This document shows, piece after piece, positions 53,043 to 62,210 of a stretch of DNA of 64,000 bases. The notes below the pieces were generated by a model, which did no database searches, was not told where the DNA came from, and saw only the letters and a program-made list of their open reading frames with translations. Position numbers and translations under genes: made by a program. Origin of the DNA: Verrucomicrobiia bacterium (lineage in GTDB: Bacteria > Verrucomicrobiota > Verrucomicrobiia > Verrucomicrobiales > Akkermansiaceae); the NCBI GenBank assembly GCA_030431475.1, contig JAUIJD010000011.1, forward strand, positions 1-64,000, given 5' to 3'. Every line of letters begins with the position of its first letter. The stretch's first letter is position 1.

Positions 53043-54413
53043 TCAGGCCGTGTCCTCGTCGAGGTGGATCTGCTTCGGTTTGACGAAGGGGATGATGAGG
53101 AGGAACAGCAGGCCGAGGCCGGAGTCGACGAGGAAGATCCTCCACAGCGACCAGTTCCACTTTTCGGTGTCCAGCGCCATGCCCTGCCAGAAGTAGGTGT
53201 AGGAGATGACCAGGTTGAGCATGGCCATGAGCGCGGTGAAATGGGTGCCGGCGATCTTCGGATTGACGATGTCCATGAAGAAGGCGGTGCGCACGCCGTA
53301 CATGAGTCCGTTGAAGACCGAGAAGACGATCCCGGCGATCCACCAGTAGTGGATGAGCTGTTCCTCGCGCGGCCATTGGCCGTCGACGGCCTCCGGCGGG
53401 TGGTCCCATCCGGCCTGCTTGAGCTGCCAGCCCATCCACAGGCCCGGGAGGATGGAGAGCACCGAGAAGGTGGCGAGCGTGACGCGGCGCCCGAGCCGGT
53501 CGGAGAGCCAGCCGCCGGAAAGGCAGGCGGGCACCCAGAAGGCGGTGCAGATGAGATTGAGGTTGGCCAGTTCGCCGTCGCCCATGCCGAGGCTGGGGGC
53601 GATGACAGTGGAGACGGTCATGCTCAGCGCCATGCCGCCGAAGGGAAGCAGGGCGAGGATGAAGCCGAGGAAGCCGCGGAGGGTGAGAAACACCGTGCGG
53701 AGCACCGTGAGAAGGTAGTCGACGATCTGGTCGCCGGCCGAGGTCAGGCCGGTGTCGCCGGGATCGGGCGCGGGGATCTCGCCCTCGGCCATTTCCCGGG
53801 CGGCGGACTTCTCGCAGATCAGGGTGATCACGCAGGTCAGGATCGCGAGCAGCAGGAAGGGGACGAGCAGGCTGGCCGTGCCGAAGCTGCCGGTCGCCTC
53901 CTTGAGCTTGAGCACGCCGGCGCCGCCGATGGCCTGCCCGGCCTGGGCCGCGCCGAACATGATGCCGTTCGCCAGGCCCCGTTCGTCCTTCTTGAGCACC
54001 GAGCAGGCGAGGGCGTCGATGGCGACGTCCTGCGTCGCGGCGAAGACGTTGTGGAGCAGCATCAGGGCGGTGAAGACACCGAGCCCGACGACCCCGGCCT
54101 CTGTGAATTCCGGCATCCGCAGCAGCGCCAGCGCGAGGCAGGCGAGCATGCCGGTCTGGGCGAAGACGATCCACTGCTTGCGGGCGCCGAAGCGGCGCAG
54201 GTGGAGGTTGTCGACCAGCGGCCCCATGACGAACTTCCACGACCACGGCAGCAGGATGGTGGCGGCGAAGGTCCCGAGGGCGGCGGCATCCATGCCGCGC
54301 CGCTTGAACTCGAGGGCCAGGGCGACGCCGGCGAAACCCTGTGGCAGGCCTTCGCTGAGGTAGAGTCCGCCGAAGGCGGTGAGGCGGCCGGTCTTGGTGC
54401 GGAGCAGGTTCAT
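53043..54413 (-). CDS. MFS transporter, AmpG-like (PAT family)
   Basis: 456 residues with about twelve membrane segments. The opening FGGLYLSEGLPQGFAGVALA, followed by ATILLPWSWKFVMGPLVDNL and HNVFAATQDVAIDALACSVL, matches the AmpG/acetyl-CoA transporter branch of the major facilitator superfamily. AmpG imports anhydromuropeptides for cell-wall recycling. The central loop (~195-225, PAPDPGDTGL) is acidic. Cargo is uncertain: muropeptide is the closest guess. It is convergent with the peroxidase gene. Confidence 0.87.
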   Translation of the reverse strand: MNLLRTKTGRLTAFGGLYLSEGLPQGFAGVALALEFKRRGMDAAALGTFAATILLPWSWKFVMGPLVDNLHLRRFGARKQWIVFAQTGMLACLALALLRMPEFTEAGVVGLGVFTALMLLHNVFAATQDVAIDALACSVLKKDERGLANGIMFGAAQAGQAIGGAGVLKLKEATGSFGTASLLVPFLLLAILTCVITLICEKSAAREMAEGEIPAPDPGDTGLTSAGDQIVDYLLTVLRTVFLTLRGFLGFILALLPFGGMALSMTVSTVIAPSLGMGDGELANLNLICTAFWVPACLSGGWLSDRLGRRVTLATFSVLSILPGLWMGWQLKQAGWDHPPEAVDGQWPREEQLIHYWWIAGIVFSVFNGLMYGVRTAFFMDIVNPKIAGTHFTALMAMLNLVISYTYFWQGMALDTEKWNWSLWRIFLVDSGLGLLFLLIIPFVKPKQIHLDEDTA

Positions 54414-54524
54414 GGAGATCGGATCGCCGTGGGGGCGATCGGGCGGTTCAAGCAGGTCGCGGTCCGTCTGTCACGATCGCGGCGCTCCTTTGCCGGATTT
54501 CCCACGCATCGCTGGGCAGCGCAC

Positions 54525-54555
54525 GGAAAAGCCCCTGCGGATTGCTCCGCAGGGG
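54525..54555 (-). terminator. Rho-independent terminator of the 54602 metalloprotease gene
   Basis: On the minus strand, gcccctgcggagcaatccgc then aggggc is followed by four T. It lies ~50 bp after the stop codon. Confidence 0.82.
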
Positions 54556-54601
54556 CCGGCCATGGCTGAAAGCCGTCAGCCTTTTCTTCGGGGGAGGAGC
54601 T

Positions 54602-57025
54602 TCAGGGCGTCTGGCCTTCGATGGTGTAGGCGCCGAGCGAACCGTAGTCGGTGTAGCCGCCGTTCTGCGGGTCGCCCTTGCCGGTGCCTTTCACGTGGAG
54701 GTAGTAGGTGCCGGCCGAAGGCAGCGTCGCGACCGGGTTGGCGCGGACGATGTCGGGGTGGTTGTCGCTGGCCAGCAGGTTGCCGTTCGCGTCGCGGATC
54801 TCGGCCTCGAGGTCGACGTTCCAGCTCGGGTAGCCGGGCAGGACGAGGATCCCGACCTGGCCGCCGCCGGTGACGGTGAAGCTGAAGACATCGACGTCGC
54901 CGGCCTGGCCGATGATGCCGCTGCCGCTGACGATCAGGCCGTTGCGGTCGAGCGCGGTGGCCGCGCCGGAGCTGTCGGCGTGGTCGTCGGCGCGGTAGCC
55001 GAAGCCATTCTGGCCGGTGATGATGGCGAGGTCGTCCTCGGGATTGTCGGCGTTGAGGTATTCGCCCTTCGACCACTGGGTGAGGTAGCGGTAGTAGCCG
55101 ACGCCCATGATCGGCGCCCAGCCGGTCTCGCCGCTGCCGTGGCCCTGGTAGTAGGCCTCGCTCGGGTTGGTGCGGCCGTCGTGGCGCAGGCCGAGCGTGT
55201 GGCCGATCTCGTGCGAGCAGGCCTCGGCGATGTAGCTGCCGCTGTTGGACAGCATGTTGGAGAACACCCAGCAGGGTGTGTCGCCGGTCCAGGTGAAGGA
55301 GTCGAGGTAGGCGACCCCGCCGGCGGTGCCGTACCAGGCGCTGTCCGGCGTGATGATGCAGCGGATGCGGCGGTCGGCCGGGGCGGCGAGGTAGGCCGAC
55401 TCGTCGGTGGTGACGTTGATCTCGAAGGGAAGGAAGTCCTCGGCGACGCGCTTCCAGATGTCGCTCATGGCCGCGCTGCTGAAGGTGCCCGCAATGCCGC
55501 CGGCGACGATGGGGTTTCCGCCGTTCCATGGGGTGCCGCTGACCGTTTCGCCGTCCATGTCGAGGTAGGCCACGGCGGTGGCGCCGGGCAGGCTCTCGTG
55601 TGCCGGGACGTTGGTCGGCGCGCTGTCGTCGTTGACGATCAGGCAGCCGGCCGAGGTGACGTCGATGGGCGCGCCGGACGCGTTGGAAAGCACCAGTGAG
55701 AAGACCTCGGCGGGCTCGTAGTCGGTGTCACCGATCACCTGGACGTCGACGGTCTTGTCGGTCTCGCCCGGCAGGAAGGTGAGCGTGCCGGTGGTGCCGA
55801 GGTAGTCGGAGCCGTCGAGCGCGCTGCCGTCGGCGGTGGCGTAGTCGACGCTCACCGGACCTGCCGTGGCGACGGTGAGGCCGACGTGGAAGGTGGCGGT
55901 GGTGAGGCCGCTGTCGCCTTCGTTGACGACCGTGTTGGCGGTGGTGATCGCCGGGCCGAGGTCGTCGTCGATCACGGTGCCGGTGGCGCTGGCGGTGCCG
56001 AGCGTGGCGCCGGCGGGATTGCTCAGGGTCACGGTGAAGGTCTCGTCGCTCTCCGCCGCGGTGTCGGGGACGATGGGGATAGAGACCGTCTGCTGGGTCG
56101 TCCGCTTGGGAAAGACCACGGTGCCGCTGGTGGCGGTGTAGTCGTCGGGCGCGATGGCCGAGCCGTCGGCGGTCGCGTAGTCGACGCGGATCGCGTTCTT
56201 CTTGTCCGACGAGCTGAGCGTGAGCGTGAAGGTGATGGCGTTCGAACCGCCGGTGCCTTCGGTGACCGAGGCATCGGAGATGGAGACCGTGCGCCCTCCT
56301 CCGCCTCCGCCGCCGTTTCCGCCTCCCCCCCCTCCATTGCCGCCGCCGCCATTGCCATTGCCATTGCCATTGCCATTGCCGCCACGGCCTTCGGCGACCT
56401 CGGGTCCCGGGAGTCCCATGGCGACCAGGTCGCCGTCGTTTCCGACCATCGAGCAAATCAGGTCGCTGACCGGATGGCGCCGGGCGACGAGCCCGTCGCC
56501 GGATCGCCGGAACTCGTAGGCGACCGGGTCGTTTTCGTAGTAGAGCTGGGCGAGAAAGAAACCGGCGGCCTCGTTCTGCTGGACGATCAGCTCACCGGCC
56601 GGATCGCCGTCGATCTGCAGGTGGGTGACGCGGGTGCCGTCGGCCTGCACCGCGTCGTTCGACACGGTCGCGTCGAGCGCCGGGATGCGATCGGAGAGGT
56701 CGAGCCGAAGGCGGGCGCCGGGCCGGGTGTCGCGCAGGGCGGCGAAGGCCCGGCGGCGCAGTGGCACGGACGTGCGGCGGGCTTCCTGGGGGGAGTTGGC
56801 GTGGGGCTCCCACAGGTGCCCTTGCGGCGCGAGCAGCTCGTCGAGCGGGGCGCTGCGGACGGCCGCGGCCTCGAGGCGCTGGCGGGCCGGCGGGTCGCCG
56901 GCCAGGGCGTCGGGCCGGGCCGGGTGGCCCGTGGTCGGCGCCTCGTCGGAGGGCTTGAGGAACAGGGCGAGACCGGTGGCCGCAAGCGCGGCGCCGGAGA
57001 ACCAGAGGGAAGGTCGGGTGTTCAT
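54602..57025 (-). CDS. Secreted metzincin protease with Calx-beta domains
   Basis: 807 residues. An N-terminal signal-anchor-like segment (MNTRPSLWFSGAALAATGLA) is followed by a pro-region to ~210 and a Gly/Asn linker encoded by a hexanucleotide repeat. Two Calx-beta domains follow (~245-350 and ~352-455; VDYATADGSA occurs in each). The catalytic domain has ACSHEIGHTLGLRHDG (~610), the HExxHxxGxxHD metzincin zinc site, and a Met-turn APIMGVGYY. It ends with a pre-peptidase C-terminal domain (~695-790; DVDVFSFTVTGGGQVGILVL). It is an extracellular zinc endopeptidase. It lies directly downstream of a second metzincin gene on the same strand, with 170 bp between. Confidence 0.9.
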   Translation of the reverse strand: MNTRPSLWFSGAALAATGLALFLKPSDEAPTTGHPARPDALAGDPPARQRLEAAAVRSAPLDELLAPQGHLWEPHANSPQEARRTSVPLRRRAFAALRDTRPGARLRLDLSDRIPALDATVSNDAVQADGTRVTHLQIDGDPAGELIVQQNEAAGFFLAQLYYENDPVAYEFRRSGDGLVARRHPVSDLICSMVGNDGDLVAMGLPGPEVAEGRGGNGNGNGNGNGGGGNGGGGGGNGGGGGGGRTVSISDASVTEGTGGSNAITFTLTLSSSDKKNAIRVDYATADGSAIAPDDYTATSGTVVFPKRTTQQTVSIPIVPDTAAESDETFTVTLSNPAGATLGTASATGTVIDDDLGPAITTANTVVNEGDSGLTTATFHVGLTVATAGPVSVDYATADGSALDGSDYLGTTGTLTFLPGETDKTVDVQVIGDTDYEPAEVFSLVLSNASGAPIDVTSAGCLIVNDDSAPTNVPAHESLPGATAVAYLDMDGETVSGTPWNGGNPIVAGGIAGTFSSAAMSDIWKRVAEDFLPFEINVTTDESAYLAAPADRRIRCIITPDSAWYGTAGGVAYLDSFTWTGDTPCWVFSNMLSNSGSYIAEACSHEIGHTLGLRHDGRTNPSEAYYQGHGSGETGWAPIMGVGYYRYLTQWSKGEYLNADNPEDDLAIITGQNGFGYRADDHADSSGAATALDRNGLIVSGSGIIGQAGDVDVFSFTVTGGGQVGILVLPGYPSWNVDLEAEIRDANGNLLASDNHPDIVRANPVATLPSAGTYYLHVKGTGKGDPQNGGYTDYGSLGAYTIEGQTP
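56350..56380 (-). repeat. Hexanucleotide tandem repeat (cattgc)5 in the protease linker
   Basis: Five in-frame copies encode alternating Gly-Asn. It is followed by Gly-rich degenerate units. Changes in copy number would alter linker length, not frame. Confidence 0.9.
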
Positions 57026-57195
57026 GATCGGGTCGGGGGCTGGGTCTGAAAGCCCGGATTCGCCGGACTTGCCCGATTCCTACACCGTCGCCATCGAAAG
57101 GATTCCCGCGGGCGGACGTTTTTCGGATGCCCGTGGCACGAAGCGTGTGCCAGCCGAACGTCGCTGCCCATGTCACCGGGGGCGCCCCCCTTCTC

Positions 57196-60100
57196 TCAAG
57201 GCGCCTGCAGCGAGAAGCGGAGCCGCAGGAATCGCTTCGGGTCGCTGCGGGGCACGCTGAAGCCGTCGGGCTCGGTCGTCACCCCGGTGGGGGTCCACCC
57301 GGAGAGGTCGGTGGAGGTCTCGCCGGTGACGGTCGCGTCGGGCCGCGAGGGGAGGGCCGGCAGGACGAGGCGCAGCTTGGTCGCCTCGAGCAGGGTGGTG
57401 ATCTGGGGCCGGCTCGCGGGATCGTCGGGCGAGGTGTCGAACAGATACTCGGCGAGCGCGGACCAGCCGTCGCCGTCGTTGTCGACCGCCGGGTCGGGGT
57501 CGAGGCCCGGGTAGCCGCTGCTCCACAGCGCGTAGCCGCTGAGCGACTCGGTGATGTCGAGCGTGATGGAGGCGGGCGCCACCGCGGCATAGCCCGGGGC
57601 GCTCGCCGGCACGGAGAGGATCAGGCTTTCGGTGCCTTCGGAAAGGCCGTCGTCGAGGGCCGCGACCGGGAAATCGAGCGAGGTGGCGCCGGCGGGCAGG
57701 ACCAGGGACAGCGGGGAGCCGAGGTCGGAGGCCCCGGCATCGCCGCCGGTCTCCAGCGTGCAGGCCACCGCCTCGGCCAGAGGCAGGGGCGTCGAGAGGG
57801 TGGCGGTGATGGAACCGGCCTCGCCGACTTCGGACGCCGTCGTGGCGAGCGACAGCGCGGGGCGGAAGTCGGTGCAGCCGGGTTGCTCGCTGGCGAGCAG
57901 GATGGAGTCGATCCGCCAGTCGTTCTCCGCCACGCTTTCGTCGGTCGCGAGGATCCAGCGGAGCTGGAGGTCGTCGCCGTCCCAGGCCGCGGGGAACTGG
58001 ACGCGGACGGTGTCGTAGCCGCTCGACGAGCCCGACCAGGCGTCGCGCCCGGCGATCGGTGAGTTGTAGTTGTTCGAGATGTCGTCGTTGTAGCCGCCTT
58101 CCAGAACCACCACGCCCGCGGGGAGCGGGTCGAGCAGGTCGGCCCAGGCGCCGCCGTTGCGGGAGTACTCGAGCACGGCGCCGTCGTAGCCGGCTTCAAA
58201 GTCGAACTGGTGCCGGAAGCTCAGCGTGGCGTCGGACCCGAGCGTGGCGACCGGTGAGCTCAGGAGGCTTTCGCCAATGCTCGCGACGCTGTCGGCGGTG
58301 GCGGCCCGGTCGCCGTCGTCGGCATTGCCGAAGGAGACACCCCACCCGGTGCCGCTGCCGCTGGTGGTGCCGCTCCATCCGGCCGGGAGGGTCGACGAGC
58401 CCTCGAATCCCTCGAGAAGGGCGGCGACCGAGACGATCCTTCCGAGCTCCAGCTCGAGAGTGGTGGAGAAGTCGTGGCCGCCGGACGCGGTCAGCGTGAG
58501 GTCGAGGGTGACCTCGTCCGTGCAGAGGCCGTCCTGGGCAAAGACGAAGCTGAAGGTGTGCGAGCCGGACGAGGCGATCGACGCGACGCTTTCCGACACC
58601 TCGAACCCGGTGAACCCCGCGGGGCCGGAGAGGGAGGCATCGACCGAATCGGCGGCGAGCGCTCCGACGTTGTCGACGACGACCTCGAGGCGGATCGTTT
58701 CGCCGGGATCGGCGAGGCCGTTGTTCGGCAGGTTCGATTCATCGACGAGGGTCTGGCTGGTGACGGTGAGGTAGGGGGCGTTCGGCGCGGTTTCCAGTTC
58801 GGCCTCGAGCTCGTAGAGTTGGGCGCTGTCGTTGCTGCCGCCGTCGATGCGGATCAGGAAATCCCCGGCCGAAGGAAGCACGTAGTCGAGGATCTCCTCG
58901 CTCTGGGCCGGTCCGCCGGAGACCGACTGGGCCAGCACGGTGCTGCCGGTGGCGTCGAGCAGCTCGAGGGTGAGGTCCTGGCGGTTGCGCGGGTCGAAGG
59001 CGGAACCCGACGAGCAGCTGCCGTTCGACAACTGCTCGCCCTCGAGGTAGGTGCCGCCCACCGGGTCGGAAGGGATGGCCCGCAGGGTGATCTGGCGGCC
59101 GGTCGGCACCGTGAAGCGCAGGTAGTCGACGTCGCTGTCGTCGTCGATGCTGAGCCAGCCGATCGTCTGGGTGCCGGGCACCAGGACGAGGGGGGTGGCG
59201 TCGGCGGCGCTGTCGTTGTTGCGGGCCGGGGAATGGGTCTCGAGCTCGTCGCCGTAGAGTCGCTGGAGCGAGTAGATGTCGTCGAACTGCGGGCCGGAGA
59301 ACGACGTGGTCACGTAGGGCTCCATCAGTTTCGTCTGGTTGATCGGGCAGACGTGGTCGAGCCCGAGCGAATGGCCGAGCTCGTGGGTGATGACGTTGAG
59401 CAGGCCCTCGGGATTGTTGTCGGCGTTGTCGAAGTAGCCGTCGCTCGAGTCGATCACCATGTCGCCCCAGTCGGGGAAGTAGGCGAAGGCGAGGGTGCCG
59501 TAGTCGCCGTCCATCGGGCGCGCCATCAGGCGGATGTCGCCGCGGGTGCCGAGAATCCCCCGGCTGGCGGACCCGCCGAAGTCGGCGCCGTCGTCGTTGG
59601 GCTCGTAAACGAAGGTGATGCCGTTCTGCGCACCGATGCGGTCGATCGCCTCCTGCAGCGGCGTGAACCACGGCTGCTGCGTCAGGTCGCCGGTGGTGCC
59701 GCCGCCGAAAATGCCGACGAGCCAGGCGCGCAGGTTGGACGGGCCGTCGTTGTTGTTGTGGTCCGGCGCCTGGGTGCCGTCGGGTGCGATGCTCCAGGTC
59801 AGGGTGACCGGCAGACCCTGGACGGAATTGCCGGTGCTGTTGGTGGCGGTGCGCGACCAGTGGTCGCCGAGGTCGAACTGGGTGGCCTGGATGCGGGCCT
59901 CGCCAGGCGCCAGGCCGCCCTCGATCTCGATGCGGCGGTAGGCCTCGACGACCGCCCGCGGGGTCCCGGGCGCCCAGCAGATGTAGCGGCGGAAGCGATC
60001 TTCGAAGGTGCCCAGCTCGCGGCGGTAGCGACGGGCGCGCTCGCGGTACTCCGGTGGGAGTGAATCGATCAGTTCGTCGGTGGACATCGCCGCGAGGCGG

Positions 60101-60405
60101 GGCTCCGGGCGGCGGTGCAGGGCGTCGTGATGGGCCTGGGCCCGGGCCAGCGCCTCGATCTCGGAGGCATCGATCCAGGTCTCGGCCGGGCCGGGCCGGG
60201 TTGCGGTCGGACGGCCGGGCGTCCCCCGGTCGCTTCGCCGCGGAATCTCCACCCATTCCGGCACCCGCGCGGACTCGCTGCGCACGACCCGCGGCGCCGT
60301 CAGGCCATCCGAGGGGCCCGGACTCGTCGACGGCGCCATCCGTTTCGCGGCGAACATCGCCGCGAAAAAGGCCATCGGGAGTAGCAGCGCGGCGGGGTTT
60401 TTCAT
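57196..60405 (-). CDS. Secreted matrixin-like (M10) metalloprotease, multidomain
   Basis: 1069 residues with signal peptide MKNPAALLLPMAFFAAMFAA. After a pro-region (~30-190) the catalytic domain has VITHELGHSLGLDHVCP (~345), the HExxHxxGxxH zinc site, with a Met-turn at KLMEPYV. A pre-peptidase C-terminal domain (DVDYLRFTVPTGRQITLRAI, ~420-530) and a CARDB-like domain (~545-650) follow. A MAM/jelly-roll-like domain (~665-815), a Calx-beta-like region (~825-915), a D-rich segment (DPAVDNDGDGWSALAEYLFD, ~965) and a terminal domain ending RFLRLRFSLQAP complete it. It is probably an extracellular or surface protease. It is first gene of a two-protease tandem. Confidence 0.9.
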   Translation of the reverse strand: MKNPAALLLPMAFFAAMFAAKRMAPSTSPGPSDGLTAPRVVRSESARVPEWVEIPRRSDRGTPGRPTATRPGPAETWIDASEIEALARAQAHHDALHRRPEPRLAAMSTDELIDSLPPEYRERARRYRRELGTFEDRFRRYICWAPGTPRAVVEAYRRIEIEGGLAPGEARIQATQFDLGDHWSRTATNSTGNSVQGLPVTLTWSIAPDGTQAPDHNNNDGPSNLRAWLVGIFGGGTTGDLTQQPWFTPLQEAIDRIGAQNGITFVYEPNDDGADFGGSASRGILGTRGDIRLMARPMDGDYGTLAFAYFPDWGDMVIDSSDGYFDNADNNPEGLLNVITHELGHSLGLDHVCPINQTKLMEPYVTTSFSGPQFDDIYSLQRLYGDELETHSPARNNDSAADATPLVLVPGTQTIGWLSIDDDSDVDYLRFTVPTGRQITLRAIPSDPVGGTYLEGEQLSNGSCSSGSAFDPRNRQDLTLELLDATGSTVLAQSVSGGPAQSEEILDYVLPSAGDFLIRIDGGSNDSAQLYELEAELETAPNAPYLTVTSQTLVDESNLPNNGLADPGETIRLEVVVDNVGALAADSVDASLSGPAGFTGFEVSESVASIASSGSHTFSFVFAQDGLCTDEVTLDLTLTASGGHDFSTTLELELGRIVSVAALLEGFEGSSTLPAGWSGTTSGSGTGWGVSFGNADDGDRAATADSVASIGESLLSSPVATLGSDATLSFRHQFDFEAGYDGAVLEYSRNGGAWADLLDPLPAGVVVLEGGYNDDISNNYNSPIAGRDAWSGSSSGYDTVRVQFPAAWDGDDLQLRWILATDESVAENDWRIDSILLASEQPGCTDFRPALSLATTASEVGEAGSITATLSTPLPLAEAVACTLETGGDAGASDLGSPLSLVLPAGATSLDFPVAALDDGLSEGTESLILSVPASAPGYAAVAPASITLDITESLSGYALWSSGYPGLDPDPAVDNDGDGWSALAEYLFDTSPDDPASRPQITTLLEATKLRLVLPALPSRPDATVTGETSTDLSGWTPTGVTTEPDGFSVPRSDPKRFLRLRFSLQAP

Positions 60406-60600
60406 CGCGAGAATCGGGGAAACCGTAGCCCGGAAAGCCGCTTCGGCAATCCAACAGTGGCTTCCGGATCTCCGGCGGGCTCCCCGTCAGGGGTGATCTA
60501 ACCGTGGCAGAATTCCATTGCGGATCCCTCGCGGTCCGCTTACAAACCCCACGCCGCTGAGATACAAACTCGCTGATATTCAACGCCTCTCAACGACCAC

Positions 60601-61251
60601 ATGCGCCCGCTTTTTTCCCTCCTCGCCCTGCCCGTCGTCTTCCTCTTCGCCAGCTGCGGAAATGATCTCTCGATCGTTTCCAAAGAGCGTGCCGCCAGTG
60701 GTGGCGGCTTCTTCCGCAGCGCCGGTAGCCACAGCATGACCTACCACTCGTCGGCGCCCAGTGCCTCGGTGGTGGCCAAGGGGCAGTCCAAGCCGAAGGA
60801 CAAGCACGGCATGCCGCTCTACAACGGCGACCGCGTCCGCCACGTGCGCACGACCGCCTACACCTGCTCCGAGGCCGATCACCTCGAGTATGGATCGATG
60901 AATGCCGCCGGCACGCCGCTCCGCTACTCGAACCGGGTCCGCAGCGCGGCCGCCGACTGGTCCGTCTATCCCGTCGGCACCACCTTCAAGATCAAGGGCA
61001 TGCCGCATCTCTACGTGGTCGACGACTACGGTTCGGCGCTGACCGGCACCGGCACCATCGATCTCTACAAGCCGAGCAAGGCCCACATGAACTCGTGGGG
61101 ACGGCGCAACGTCGAGGTCGCCATCGTCCGCTGGGGTTCCTATGAGCGCAGCGCGGCCCTGCTTTCGAAGCGCACCGGCTACTCCCATTGCCGCCAGATG
61201 TACGCGGCCATCCAGCGCAAGCTCGGAGGTCGCGCCACCGCGATGCGCTGA
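60601..61251 (+). CDS. 3D-domain lipoprotein
   Basis: 216 residues. Lipobox LFASC (Cys19) follows MRPLFSLLALPVVF. The 3D domain (three conserved Asp) covers ~75-185: VRTTAYTC at the start, YPVGTTFKIKG, then LYVVDDYGSALTGTGTIDLY and WGRRNVEVAIVRWGS. This domain is found in cell-wall lytic proteins such as MltA and YocH, so a peptidoglycan role at the membrane is likely. A weak promoter candidate TTGCGG-17 bp-TACAAA lies at ~60520. Small for the family but complete. Confidence 0.87.
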   Translation: MRPLFSLLALPVVFLFASCGNDLSIVSKERAASGGGFFRSAGSHSMTYHSSAPSASVVAKGQSKPKDKHGMPLYNGDRVRHVRTTAYTCSEADHLEYGSMNAAGTPLRYSNRVRSAAADWSVYPVGTTFKIKGMPHLYVVDDYGSALTGTGTIDLYKPSKAHMNSWGRRNVEVAIVRWGSYERSAALLSKRTGYSHCRQMYAAIQRKLGGRATAMR

Positions 61252-61429
61252 GTGCCTCGTGGCTCCGTCGTCGGGTCGGGAGCGCCGGGATTACCGGCCG
61301 GAGTCCGAGCCGTGGCGCCTGCACGAGTGCCGCCCTTCGATCGATGCCGACGGCTGAATCCGGCGCTCGTTCTCCGGGCCCGGCAAAGCCTGTCTTGAAC
61401 CGGACCGCGCGGACCCCGAAGCTGGCCTC

Positions 61430-62080
61430 ATGATCAAGGCCGAGCGCGCCGCGCACGTCGATCGACGTCTTGCCGAGCTGTATCCGGAAACCCCGGTGCC
61501 GCTGGACCATGTCGATGCCTTCACGCTGCTTGTCGCGGTGCTGCTCTCGGCGCAGTGCACCGACGCCCGCGTCAATCTCGTCACCCCGGAGCTTTTTTCA
61601 CGCGCCGCCACGCCGCAGGCGATGGCGAAGGTGCCCGTCGAGGAGATCCGCGAGATCATCCGTCCCTGCGGATTGTCGCCCCGCAAATCGAAGGCGATCT
61701 CCGAACTTTCGCGCATCCTGATCGAGCAGCACGGGGGTGAGGTGCCGGCGGACTTCGACGCGCTCGAGGCGCTGCCGGGTGTCGGCCACAAGACCGCCTC
61801 GGTGGTCATGGCCCAGGCCTTCGGGGTGCCGGCCTTTCCGGTGGACACCCACATCCATCGGCTCGCGCAACGGTGGAAGCTGACCGACGGGCGATCCGTC
61901 GAACAGACCGAGCGCGACCTCAAAAAACTCTTCCCCCGCGACCGCTGGAACGCCCTGCATCTGCAGATCATCTTCTACGGCCGGGAACACTGCACGGCCC
62001 GGGGGTGCGACGGCACGGTCTGCCCTCTTTGTCGCGAGCTGTTTCCGCGCCGGCGCCGTGCGGTGAGGACACGAAAATGA
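61430..62080 (+). CDS. nth: Endonuclease III, atypical iron-sulfur loop
   Basis: 216 residues, normal for Nth. The helix-hairpin-helix LPGVGHKTASVV (~118) supplies the catalytic Lys, and FPVDTHIHRLAQR (~137) the catalytic Asp. It removes oxidised pyrimidines and nicks at abasic sites. The C-terminal cysteine pattern is HCTARGCDGTVCPLC: spacing C-x4-C-x4-C-x2-C instead of the canonical C-x6-C-x2-C-x5-C. The 4Fe-4S cluster may therefore be altered or absent. It stands alone between the 3D lipoprotein and the exb operon. Confidence 0.93.
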   Translation: MIKAERAAHVDRRLAELYPETPVPLDHVDAFTLLVAVLLSAQCTDARVNLVTPELFSRAATPQAMAKVPVEEIREIIRPCGLSPRKSKAISELSRILIEQHGGEVPADFDALEALPGVGHKTASVVMAQAFGVPAFPVDTHIHRLAQRWKLTDGRSVEQTERDLKKLFPRDRWNALHLQIIFYGREHCTARGCDGTVCPLCRELFPRRRRAVRTRK

Positions 62081-62210
62081 GCTTTTGGAGGATTCCCCCA
62101 AAGATTCCTCGGGAAGCCGAAGTTTCTTTTTGAAATCTATCCTTGCGGGCGATGACGGGATTCTGAGAATGCCGTGCCTACACATCATCTTGTAAAACCT
62201 GAGTTCAATC

